Shown: positions 1 through 5,675 of the stretch, piece after piece
Position numbering within the stretch: position 1 is the stretch's first letter
Layout of the letters: the number at the start of each line of letters is the position of its first letter
NCBI GenBank assembly: GCA_024276455.1
Contig: JAJRXE010000537.1
Coordinates: 1 to 5,759 of the forward strand
Direction of reading: 5' to 3'
Origin: Calditrichota bacterium
GTDB taxonomy: Bacteria > Calditrichota > Calditrichia > RBG-13-44-9
Length of the DNA: 5,759 bases
Notes under the pieces: generated by a model
What the model saw: the letters and a program-made list of their open reading frames with translations, nothing else
What the model was told of the DNA's origin: nothing
The model's database searches: none
Position numbers and translations under genes: made by a program

Positions 1-573
1 CGGGGGCAAATCATTACCAGTCCCTGTCCCACCTGCCGGGGCGAGGGACGGGTTCACGGAGAGGAAGAAATTGAAATTTCCATTCCTGCCGGAGCGGCGG
101 AAGGCAATTACCTTACCCTGCGAGGGAGGGGAAATGTGGGACCCAATGGCGGTCCGGCAGGCGATTTGATTGTGTACATCGAAGAAAAAGAGCACGAATT
201 TTTTGAACGGAGTGGGAACGATGTAATTTACGATCTTCATCTGAGCTTCCCCCAGGTGGCCCTGGGTGCGGAGGTAGAAATTCCCACCCTGGAGATGGAA
301 GGTCGCGGTAAAGAAAAACGCCGCAAAATGGTGCAAATTAAAATTCCCCCCGGTACCCAGAGTGGCAAGGTGTTTCGCCTGCGCGGTAAGGGAATTCCGG
401 AGTTGAACGGTTACGGCCGGGGCGATCTGTTAGTGCATGTGCAGGTGTACACTCCCACCAAATTGACCCCCCGAGAACGGGAATTGTTGGAGGAACTGCT
501 GGAATTAGAAAACATGAAGCCGCCTAAAAAGAAGAGTTTTTTCAAGAAAATAAAAGAAACGCTGAATATTTAA
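1..573 (+). CDS. dnaJ: Chaperone protein DnaJ (Hsp40), C-terminal part, 5'-truncated by the window edge
   Basis: Reading frame 1 is open from the first base to the TAA at 571-573, giving 190 codons of the C-terminal half of DnaJ, the co-chaperone that delivers unfolded clients to DnaK and stimulates its ATPase in the cytoplasm. Seen: the last zinc-finger repeat, CPTCRGEG (partial residues 9-16), then the end of C-terminal domain I (IPAG, LRGRGN, GGPAGDLIV, about residues 30-60). Domain II follows (F.R.GND, VALGAEVEIPTL, PPGTQSGKVFRLRGKG, GRGDLLV, about 65-165), with an acidic helix and a lysine-rich end (PPKKKSFFKKIKE). The order and motifs match type I DnaJ. A short basic insert (EGRGKEKRRK, about 100-109) lengthens the hairpin before PPGTQSGK relative to E. 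coli DnaJ as I remember it. The J domain, Gly/Phe linker and first three zinc repeats lie outside the window. An ATG at 136 is internal, not a start. CbpA-type proteins are excluded by the zinc repeat. Confidence 0.95.
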   Translation, partial: RGQIITSPCPTCRGEGRVHGEEEIEISIPAGAAEGNYLTLRGRGNVGPNGGPAGDLIVYIEEKEHEFFERSGNDVIYDLHLSFPQVALGAEVEIPTLEMEGRGKEKRRKMVQIKIPPGTQSGKVFRLRGKGIPELNGYGRGDLLVHVQVYTPTKLTPRERELLEELLELENMKPPKKKSFFKKIKETLNI

Positions 574-608
574 AAAAAGCCGGACGGCAAATGCCCTTCG
601 GCCTTTTT
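572..608. terminator. Bidirectional rho-independent terminator between dnaJ and the protease gene
   Basis: Arms GCCGGA (579-584) and TTCGGC (597-602) pair with one G-U. A C-C mismatch follows (585/596), then GGC/GCC (586-588/593-595) closes an AAAT loop. Seven A's (572-578) lie on the left and five T's (604-608), after one C, on the right. Read rightward it ends dnaJ. Read leftward the A-run becomes seven U's directly after the hairpin and ends the protease transcript. It overlaps the dnaJ stop codon. Its position between two convergent genes, with a tract on each side, fits a shared terminator. Confidence 0.85.
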
Positions 609-632
609 GCAAAACCTCCCGAAAAGCTTTTC

Positions 633-3395
633 TCATTTCAACAATAACATTTTACCGGTTTTAACCGTCTCACGAACCCGCAACCGGTAGTAGTAGATAC
701 CGGAAGCAACTGACTTGTTCTGGGCATTCTTTCCGTTCCAGCGTATTTGGTGGGTCCCGACTGACTGCTGTTCGTCCACCAGGGTGCGGATCTCCCGACC
801 CAGATTGTCAAATATCACCAATTTAACCCGAGCTGGCTGTCCGATGCGATATTTAATCACGGTGCCGGGATTGAAGGGGTTGGGGTAATTACCCAGCAGG
901 GTCAGGGTTTCGACGATGGGAGACGAGGCGGCTTCCAGAGCCGTGACGCCACTCACCTGGGTAACCTCGGGCTCACAATACAAATTGTAAACACCCCAGC
1001 CACTGGCTGGATCGCCAAAATTGTACCATTGATTGTTTTCTTGAATAGAAGAGCGGTAGTCGGTGCGGGTGCTGTCATCAACCAGAAGGTAAATGTAATC
1101 ATCGCTGGAAATGGCTGACAGGACCAGGTGGTAATCGGTTCCCTTAATCACATCGACCCCGGCATCCAGCAGGTTAAAATAGTTCACCGTTCCGCGATTA
1201 AGCTGGTCAATCGGAATGTCCACCGCATTCCCCAGGGGAGAGCCAGGTATTCCGTTTAAACTGCCCGCCGTGTTGGAATAAACTTCACAGCGGATCCCCC
1301 CGGAACCCACAATGGCATTAATGGCCAATTTCACATACGCACCGGTTAGTCTTCCCGAAATATTTGGGGTGAAGCGCAGGGCCAGTTTCCGGCTTTTGTT
1401 TAGTTGAAAGCTGTATTTTTCTTTGAAGTGGTAACTCAGCACTTCCTGCTGGGCGGTGGCGTTGGGAGAAGCGAGCCGGGTAAACGCTTCCAGCATATCG
1501 AATTTGCCGTAACCCCAGATGTAATTGGGGGTTGAACCGGTAAATCGGTCACTATTCGCCGAGCTGATGAAGAGGTTTTTGATTTCCGCCGCGGTGAAGG
1601 AAGGGTTTTGCTCAAAAAGCAAGGCCGTTCCGCCGGCAACCATCGGGGCCGCCATGCTGGTTCCCTGCGAAAGGTAATGCACGTTTCCGGGAATAATAAA
1701 CGCTTGTGAGGGACTGGCGTTGTTGGAAAGAGCCGAAATGATGCCCTGGCCGGGAGCCGCAACTTCCGGTTTAATTCGTCCGTCGCGGGTGGGACCTTTG
1801 CTGCTAAAATTGGAAATATCGTCGGTACCATCGAAGTCCAGACTGTAGGCGTGCACATATCCGTCGATGGAGGGCCAACTCCAGCGGGTAACGTACGATC
1901 CCACTGTGATGGCCTGATGGGCGGTGCCGGGCATTCCCACGGTTTTTTCGGTATTGCCTTCGGAGAGAGTGGCCTGCTGGTTCCCCACCGTTTGTTCGGC
2001 TAACCAGCCGTCGAACTGAATTTCTCCGCTGGCATTGGAAAGAGTCAGTGTCCAGGTACCAGAGGCGGGCGCCTGACTGTTATTCTCATCGTAAACGGCC
2101 AGGAGAATATGGTGTTGGTTATTTAAATTGCTCAGCACGTTCCAGACTTCAATGGTTCCGTCGCTTTTATTGGGTCCCACCGTGTAATTACCAAAATCGG
2201 CAGAGACGCTGATTCCTCCGGGCGACGTTGCGACGGCCTGAATGGTGGCGCTGCCATCGTACCAGATGTCCAGCATGATGAAATCATCGTAGGTGTCCGG
2301 ATTGGGGGTGTAACTGGGCACGTTGATGGTAATGGTGGTGCTTCCACCGGCGGTAAGATTCCCCGCAATGTGAATAGGATTGTTTCCTTCATTTCCGGCC
2401 GCGACCACTACGGCTCGCCCCGGGGTGGTGCAGAAAGAATCGATGGCCACTTCGTAACTTCGAGTGCCGTCGTGAGGTCCATTATGGCCGCCCAAGCTTA
2501 GATTTACCACCATGGGCCTGCCCAGCGCTTCGGCCCAATTCCGGGCGTAGGTCAATCCGTCGATGATTTGCGCTTCCTCAAATCCAGAATCTCCCCCTTT
2601 CACAATAATGAGGTCTGCCCCCGGCGCCATCCCACTGTATTTTTTGGCCTGAGCCGCTCCGTTGCCAGCCACAATTCCCGCGACGTGGGTTCCGTGTCCG
2701 GCAAGATCCTGCGTCCGCACGAAATGGGTAGGGGTACCGTCTATCTCGTCTTCAATATCGCTGCGCAAATATTCTACCCCGTAGTTGAATCCGTTGGGAG
2801 AATGTTCTCCCGTTCCCGGTGTGAGGGTTTGGTCCCAGATGGCCAGAATGCGACTCTTGGTGGTGTCTGCGGGATCACGAAAATCGCGGTGCCGCCAGTC
2901 GATTCCGGTGTCGTAAATGAGGACGAGGGTCCCCTCGCCCCGATAGGGTGTGTTATTGAATAGTCCTGCCTGAATTACCCCGGCACCGCTTTTGGGTACC
3001 GCTAAATCCAAAAGCGGACGGTTTGAAACCCCGGTTTCAATATAGCGGATCCCGTTGTTCTCAACCAGTTCTAACATTTGGGCTGGGGTAAGCAGAGCCG
3101 TGGCGAAATGAGAAAAACGGGTATTCAGATGAACCCCCAGTTGCCCGGCAACCGTCGGTTCTGCGAAATGAATGATTACCGGGTAACCGCCGGAAGGTCT
3201 TTTCGGGAAACTTACGAACGGACGGATTGAACCCTGTTGCGGTAAATTTAATTCCGGAAATGCCTTGGCAACCACCCGTTGCAATACCGGATCCAGTTTG
3301 GAGATTTTGACGGTGTCTCCATTCTGGGCGATGAGAGAACTGAACAGAAGGAGCGAAATCCAGGTAATCCAGATGATGCTTCGGTAACGTTTCAT
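633..3395 (-). CDS. Secreted subtilisin-family (S8) serine protease with propeptide and type IX/FlgD-like C-terminal sorting domain
   Basis: A 920-residue exported endopeptidase. Seen in order: a signal peptide (about 1-23; basic MKRYR, hydrophobic core, likely cleavage LIA|QN); a propeptide (about 28-130); and a subtilase catalytic domain (about 140-640) with Asp162 (YDTGID), His234 (GHGTHVAG), oxyanion Asn335 (AAGNEGN) and Ser580 (GTSMAAP). All four residues are intact, so an active enzyme is expected. Asn335 and Ser580 are 245 residues apart, against about 66 in subtilisin BPN', because a strand-rich insert occupies about 341-485. A second beta-sandwich-like region spans about 650-805, resembling secreted anchoring/carbohydrate-binding modules (weak). 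A FlgD-like/T9SS type A sorting domain covers about 832-920 (YPNPFNP, SGIYYYRL, GKMLLLK), implying export across the outer membrane and surface attachment or release. ATG 3395 is chosen because AAAGGA lies 7 nt upstream; the in-frame TTG at 3401 would have only 1 nt. It is the second gene of a pair, 19 nt after the propeptide-like lipoprotein. The substrate cannot be told. Confidence 0.93.
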   Translation of the reverse strand: MKRYRSIIWITWISLLLFSSLIAQNGDTVKISKLDPVLQRVVAKAFPELNLPQQGSIRPFVSFPKRPSGGYPVIIHFAEPTVAGQLGVHLNTRFSHFATALLTPAQMLELVENNGIRYIETGVSNRPLLDLAVPKSGAGVIQAGLFNNTPYRGEGTLVLIYDTGIDWRHRDFRDPADTTKSRILAIWDQTLTPGTGEHSPNGFNYGVEYLRSDIEDEIDGTPTHFVRTQDLAGHGTHVAGIVAGNGAAQAKKYSGMAPGADLIIVKGGDSGFEEAQIIDGLTYARNWAEALGRPMVVNLSLGGHNGPHDGTRSYEVAIDSFCTTPGRAVVVAAGNEGNNPIHIAGNLTAGGSTTITINVPSYTPNPDTYDDFIMLDIWYDGSATIQAVATSPGGISVSADFGNYTVGPNKSDGTIEVWNVLSNLNNQHHILLAVYDENNSQAPASGTWTLTLSNASGEIQFDGWLAEQTVGNQQATLSEGNTEKTVGMPGTAHQAITVGSYVTRWSWPSIDGYVHAYSLDFDGTDDISNFSSKGPTRDGRIKPEVAAPGQGIISALSNNASPSQAFIIPGNVHYLSQGTSMAAPMVAGGTALLFEQNPSFTAAEIKNLFISSANSDRFTGSTPNYIWGYGKFDMLEAFTRLASPNATAQQEVLSYHFKEKYSFQLNKSRKLALRFTPNISGRLTGAYVKLAINAIVGSGGIRCEVYSNTAGSLNGIPGSPLGNAVDIPIDQLNRGTVNYFNLLDAGVDVIKGTDYHLVLSAISSDDYIYLLVDDSTRTDYRSSIQENNQWYNFGDPASGWGVYNLYCEPEVTQVSGVTALEAASSPIVETLTLLGNYPNPFNPGTVIKYRIGQPARVKLVIFDNLGREIRTLVDEQQSVGTHQIRWNGKNAQNKSVASGIYYYRLRVRETVKTGKMLLLK

Positions 3396-3402
3396 GAACA
3401 AA

Positions 3403-3408
3403 TCCTTT
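3403..3408 (-). promoter_or_regulatory. Ribosome binding site deciding the protease start
   Basis: The minus strand reads AAAGGA here, 7 nt before the ATG at 3395-3393 and only 1 nt before the in-frame TTG at 3401-3399. It therefore supports the ATG and removes two codons from the longest possible reading frame. It lies wholly within the 19-nt gap after the lipoprotein stop codon, consistent with co-transcription and independent re-initiation. Confidence 0.75.
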
Positions 3409-3414
3409 CGTTAT

Positions 3415-3774
3415 TTATTTCGGGAAATTTTTGCTACCGCTTTCCACAAAACGCACAGAGGGAAGCCGGACAATTTGACGAAGTTCTTCGAGGCTTACCA
3501 GGGCAGTGAGCCGGTTCCCCACCTGGCTGTTTACCACAATACCAGCTTGCTTTACCTTTTCCGGATCGTCGCTGTGAATGATGACTAGGTAGCGCACCGT
3601 ACCGTTTTGATCGGCAACGGAAGCGAGCCGGGGCGGGGGCGTGGCGGGATTCCGGAGCAGACGTTGCAGCCTGGGATCCAGTTTCTGTTTTTCCAGTTTG
3701 GAAAGTCCGGGAGGATGGGTGCAGCCACTCCCCAAAAAAAGCAAAAGCAGGGTGAAAAAAGGCAGGAATTTCAT
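3415..3774 (-). CDS. Lipoprotein consisting of a stand-alone subtilase propeptide-like domain (candidate protease inhibitor or chaperone)
   Basis: A 119-residue protein. Seen: a lipoprotein signal (1-17; MKFLPFF and an LLLLF core) ending GSGC, with Cys18 the probable lipidated residue. The lipobox is relaxed (Gly at -3), as often found in Bacteroidetes-like phyla. A short linker follows, then one domain (about 24-119). That domain aligns with the propeptide of the adjacent protease: KLDPRLQR (31-38) against KLDPVLQR (33-40), and residues 62-118 against 71-127 without gaps, 18 of 57 identical by hand count. Shared landmarks are Y.VIIH...P, an aligned T-A-L and R-[FY]-[VI]-E-[ST]-G. There is no catalytic Asp, His or Ser, and the protein ends where the protease's mature part would start. 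Known for S8 enzymes: propeptides fold and inhibit their own enzyme, and free-standing I9-type inhibitors exist. Inferred: a membrane-tethered inhibitor or folding helper for the downstream protease. A truncated duplicate without function is the alternative. ATG 3774 is chosen for its GAGGA 8 nt upstream and the signal peptide that follows. Confidence 0.85.
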   Translation of the reverse strand: MKFLPFFTLLLLFLGSGCTHPPGLSKLEKQKLDPRLQRLLRNPATPPPRLASVADQNGTVRYLVIIHSDDPEKVKQAGIVVNSQVGNRLTALVSLEELRQIVRLPSVRFVESGSKNFPK

Positions 3775-3782
3775 GTTGAAAA

Positions 3783-3787
3783 TCCTC
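3783..3787 (-). promoter_or_regulatory. Ribosome binding site deciding the lipoprotein start
   Basis: GAGGA on the minus strand lies 8 nt before ATG 3774-3772. It selects this start over the upstream in-frame GTG at 3972, which has no Shine-Dalgarno sequence and would bury the lipoprotein signal 66 residues inside the protein. Confidence 0.75.
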
Positions 3788-3812
3788 GCTGGTGTTGAGA
3801 GTAAAATTTTTC

Positions 3813-3827
3813 GCCTCAGACTGAGGC
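3813..3827. repeat. 15-bp interrupted palindrome in the divergent intergenic region
   Basis: GCCTCAG (3813-3819), one A, then CTGAGGC (3821-3827) form a perfect 7-bp inverted repeat. It lies 38 bases before the lipoprotein start codon on the minus strand, so it would sit in the leader or near the promoter of the lipoprotein-protease unit. Neither side has a T-tract typical of a terminator: leftward transcription meets GAAAAATTTT, rightward CGGGGATTAAAA. It may be an operator for a dimeric regulator or a small leader hairpin; the sequence does not decide. Confidence 0.4.
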
Positions 3828-3940
3828 CGGGGATTAAAACCATCTGTATTAAATAGGAAAAATACACTTTTCCCGCAATAGTAATTTTCAATAATCGAAT
3901 AGCGGTGACGAAATGTTTAGTTTGAAAAAGGAATAAACGG

Positions 3941-4036
3941 ATGAGTAACGGCGATTCTCCGCAGGAATACACCCGGTTCTTTTTATTTTTCTGTTTGATA
4001 ATCGGAAGTGGAAATCATAACTTTTCCCAGTCATAA
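3941..4036 (+). CDS. Possible small ORF (31 residues, hydrophobic centre) upstream of the aldehyde dehydrogenase
   Basis: ATG 3941 to TAA 4034-4036 encodes 31 residues, beginning MSNGDSPQEYTR, with a central hydrophobic stretch RFFLFFCLIIG and a polar end. An AAGGA (3928-3932) stands 8 nt before the ATG, which is good spacing. The stop is 29 nt before the aldehyde dehydrogenase ATG, so it could be a small membrane peptide or a translated leader for that gene. I recognise no family. A reading frame of this length is common by chance in AT-rich spacers, and the weak promoter candidate at 3995-4023 lies inside it, so both cannot be the main arrangement. Treat as tentative. Confidence 0.2.
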   Translation: MSNGDSPQEYTRFFLFFCLIIGSGNHNFSQS

Positions 4037-4065
4037 TAAACAAAAATTTAGATGGAGGCCAACCC

Positions 4066-5607
4066 ATGCAAGTCGATATGTCATTTTTAAAAGATCTGGG
4101 AATTGAGAAGAAAAATTACGGTGCCAGTTACGGGGAATGGATTCGCAACGAATCGGCTCCTTTGTTAAAATCGTACACACCTATTACCGGAGAGCCGATT
4201 GCCGAGGTGTACCAGGCAGAACCGGCCGATTACGACAAGGTAATAGAGCAGGCTCAGAAAGCGTTTCTGGAGTGGCGCAATATTCCGGCGCCCAAGCGGG
4301 GCGAGATTGTTCGGATCATTGGGAACGAACTGCGAAAGTACAAGGAGCCGCTGGGGCGTCTGGTGACCCTGGAAATGGGTAAGATTTTACCTGAGGGGCT
4401 GGGCGAAGTGCAGGAAATGATCGACATTGCTGATTTCTCCGTCGGACTCAGCCGCCAATTGTACGGTCTTACCATTCAGAGCGAGCGTCCTAAACATCGC
4501 ATGTACGAGCAGTGGTTGCCGCTGGGGCCCATTGGCATCATTACCGCTTTCAATTTCCCGGTGGCGGTGTGGTCCTGGAACGCTCTGATTGCCGCGGTTG
4601 CCGGCGATGTGATGATCTGGAAACCGAGCAGCCAGACTCCCCTGTGCGCCATTGCCATTCAAAACATTGTGGATCGGGTTGTGCAGGATCAGGGATTGCC
4701 CAAAGGAATTTTCAATACCATCATCGGGCCCGGTTCCACGGTGGGACAAAAAATGCTGGAGGACAAGCGGTTGCCTCTGATCAGCTTTACCGGCAGTATT
4801 CCCATGGGTCGGCGGGTGGCCACCACGGTGGGGAAGCGCCTGGGGAAAACCATCCTGGAATTAGGCGGAAACAATGCTATTATTATTACCGACACGGCAA
4901 ATCTGGACATGGCTCTGCGGGCGGTCCTCTTTGCGGCCGTGGGTACCGCCGGACAACGGTGCACCACCACCCGGCGGCTGATTATTCATGAGAGTGTGTA
5001 CGACAAATTTGTGGAACAGCTTATTAACGCTTACAAGCAAATTCCCATTGGCAACCCGCTGGAAGAAGGCATTTTAATGGGGCCAATGGTGGACCGTGCC
5101 GCGGTGGAAACCATGCAGGGTGCTCTGGAGCAACTGAAAAAAGAGGGTGGTAAAATCCTCTACGGCGGCGAAATACTGGAAGGAGACCAGTATCCCGGTG
5201 GTTTGTATGTCCGGCCCTGCATCGCCGAGGCGGAAAATCACTACGAGATTGTCCAGCACGAAACGTTTGCCCCCATTCTTTACGTGATGAAATACAAAAC
5301 CATGGAAGAAGCGCTGCGTTTGCACAATGGAGTAAGCCAGGGGCTCTCTTCGGCCATTTTCTCCACCAACCTGCAGCAGATCGAGTACTTCCTGGGGCCG
5401 GAAGGGTCCGATTGTGGGATTGCCAATGTCAACATGGGTACCAGCGGGGCGGAAATCGGCGGCGCCTTTGGCGGCGAGAAAGACACCGGTGGCGGACGGG
5501 AATCCGGTTCCGATGCCTGGAAGGCTTACATGCGCCGGCAAACCGTCACCATCAATTGGGGCGATGAATTGCCCTTAGCTCAGGGAATTAAGTTTGGCGA
5601 TATGTAG
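4066..5607 (+). CDS. amaB: ALDH7-family aldehyde dehydrogenase (antiquitin / L-piperidine-6-carboxylate dehydrogenase-like)
   Basis: A 513-residue cytoplasmic NAD(P)+-dependent aldehyde dehydrogenase, the normal full length for the family. Seen: FNFPVAVW with oxyanion Asn163; WKPSSQTP (185-192) for cofactor binding; FTGS (241-244); general base Glu265 in LELGGNNA; nucleophile Cys299 in GTAGQRCTTTRR; HETFAP (398-403). The block GTSGAEIGGAFGGEK, then TGGGRESGSDAWK, YMRR and LPLAQGIKFG (458-511), is the signature of ALDH7A1 and bacterial AmaB. The GEVQE segment (113-117) and Arg298 before the cysteine match the area that holds alpha-aminoadipate in ALDH7A1 (from memory). Known: these enzymes oxidise alpha-aminoadipic semialdehyde, in equilibrium with piperideine-6-carboxylate, to alpha-aminoadipate in lysine breakdown; a broader aldehyde-detoxifying role is also described. 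No lysine gene adjoins it here, so the substrate is inferred from family alone. GGAGG (4054-4058) lies 7 nt before ATG 4066. It ends in tandem TAG codons and appears monocistronic. Confidence 0.93.
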   Translation: MQVDMSFLKDLGIEKKNYGASYGEWIRNESAPLLKSYTPITGEPIAEVYQAEPADYDKVIEQAQKAFLEWRNIPAPKRGEIVRIIGNELRKYKEPLGRLVTLEMGKILPEGLGEVQEMIDIADFSVGLSRQLYGLTIQSERPKHRMYEQWLPLGPIGIITAFNFPVAVWSWNALIAAVAGDVMIWKPSSQTPLCAIAIQNIVDRVVQDQGLPKGIFNTIIGPGSTVGQKMLEDKRLPLISFTGSIPMGRRVATTVGKRLGKTILELGGNNAIIITDTANLDMALRAVLFAAVGTAGQRCTTTRRLIIHESVYDKFVEQLINAYKQIPIGNPLEEGILMGPMVDRAAVETMQGALEQLKKEGGKILYGGEILEGDQYPGGLYVRPCIAEAENHYEIVQHETFAPILYVMKYKTMEEALRLHNGVSQGLSSAIFSTNLQQIEYFLGPEGSDCGIANVNMGTSGAEIGGAFGGEKDTGGGRESGSDAWKAYMRRQTVTINWGDELPLAQGIKFGDM

Positions 5608-5624
5608 TAGTTTTGAGTTCAAAG

Positions 5625-5662
5625 AAATTCCCCGGCACGTCCAAAGTGCCGGGGAATTTTTT
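5625..5662 (+). terminator. Strong rho-independent terminator after the aldehyde dehydrogenase gene
   Basis: AAATTCCCCGGCAC (5625-5638) and GTGCCGGGGAATTT (5646-5659) form a perfect 14-bp stem around a 7-base loop (GTCCAAA). It leads into a run of six T's (5657-5662), beginning 17 bases after the stop codon. Read leftward, the stem is followed by a poorer TTTCTTT, so it may also serve, less efficiently, the converging gene on the right. Confidence 0.93.
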
Positions 5663-5675
5663 AATAAACGATTTT

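Larger units (their letters stand above)
3775..4065. other. Divergent intergenic region between the lipoprotein-protease unit and the aldehyde dehydrogenase
   Basis: This AT-rich 291-bp spacer must hold the promoters for both directions. Leftward, the best match I find is weak: TTGCGG (3873-3878, minus strand) 17 nt before TATTTA (3855-3850). Rightward, TTGATA (3995-4000) lies 17 nt before TAACTT (4018-4023), also weak. Primary-sigma promoters in Bacteroidetes-like bacteria do not follow the E. coli consensus, so neither is called as a feature. The region also contains the palindrome at 3813-3827, a possible 31-codon ORF at 3941-4036, and the GGAGG (4054-4058) that serves the aldehyde dehydrogenase. 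No tRNA, riboswitch or CRISPR structure was recognised. Confidence 0.6.

Noticed and set aside
2568..2963. Long open frame on the plus strand inside the protease gene
   Set aside because: It is fully antisense to the conserved catalytic domain and has no recognisable protein features; it is a shadow of the real gene's codon bias.
3399..3401. TTG as the start of the protease, two codons before the chosen ATG
   Set aside because: The AAAGGA ribosome binding site would be only 1 nt from this TTG but is 7 nt from the ATG at 3395.
3415..3774. The lipoprotein as a degenerate remnant of a second protease gene
   Set aside because: It has an intact start, ribosome binding site, lipoprotein signal and uninterrupted frame, ends at the domain boundary, and no catalytic-domain remnant follows in the 19-nt gap. 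Non-functional duplication cannot be fully excluded.
3813..3827. The palindrome as a rho-independent terminator
   Set aside because: The stem would be only 5-6 bp with a very tight loop, no T-tract follows in either direction, and it lies ahead of divergent genes rather than after one.
3775..3972. Upstream extension of the lipoprotein frame to a GTG at 3972 (66 additional residues)
   Set aside because: There is no Shine-Dalgarno before the GTG, and the extension would bury a well-formed lipoprotein signal. GAGGA lies at ideal spacing before the ATG at 3774.
4387..4749. Long minus-strand frames (and others at 4254-4475, 4689-4970 and 5074-5541) inside the aldehyde dehydrogenase gene
   Set aside because: All lie opposite a conserved full-length enzyme, overlap each other and show no domain-like sequence.
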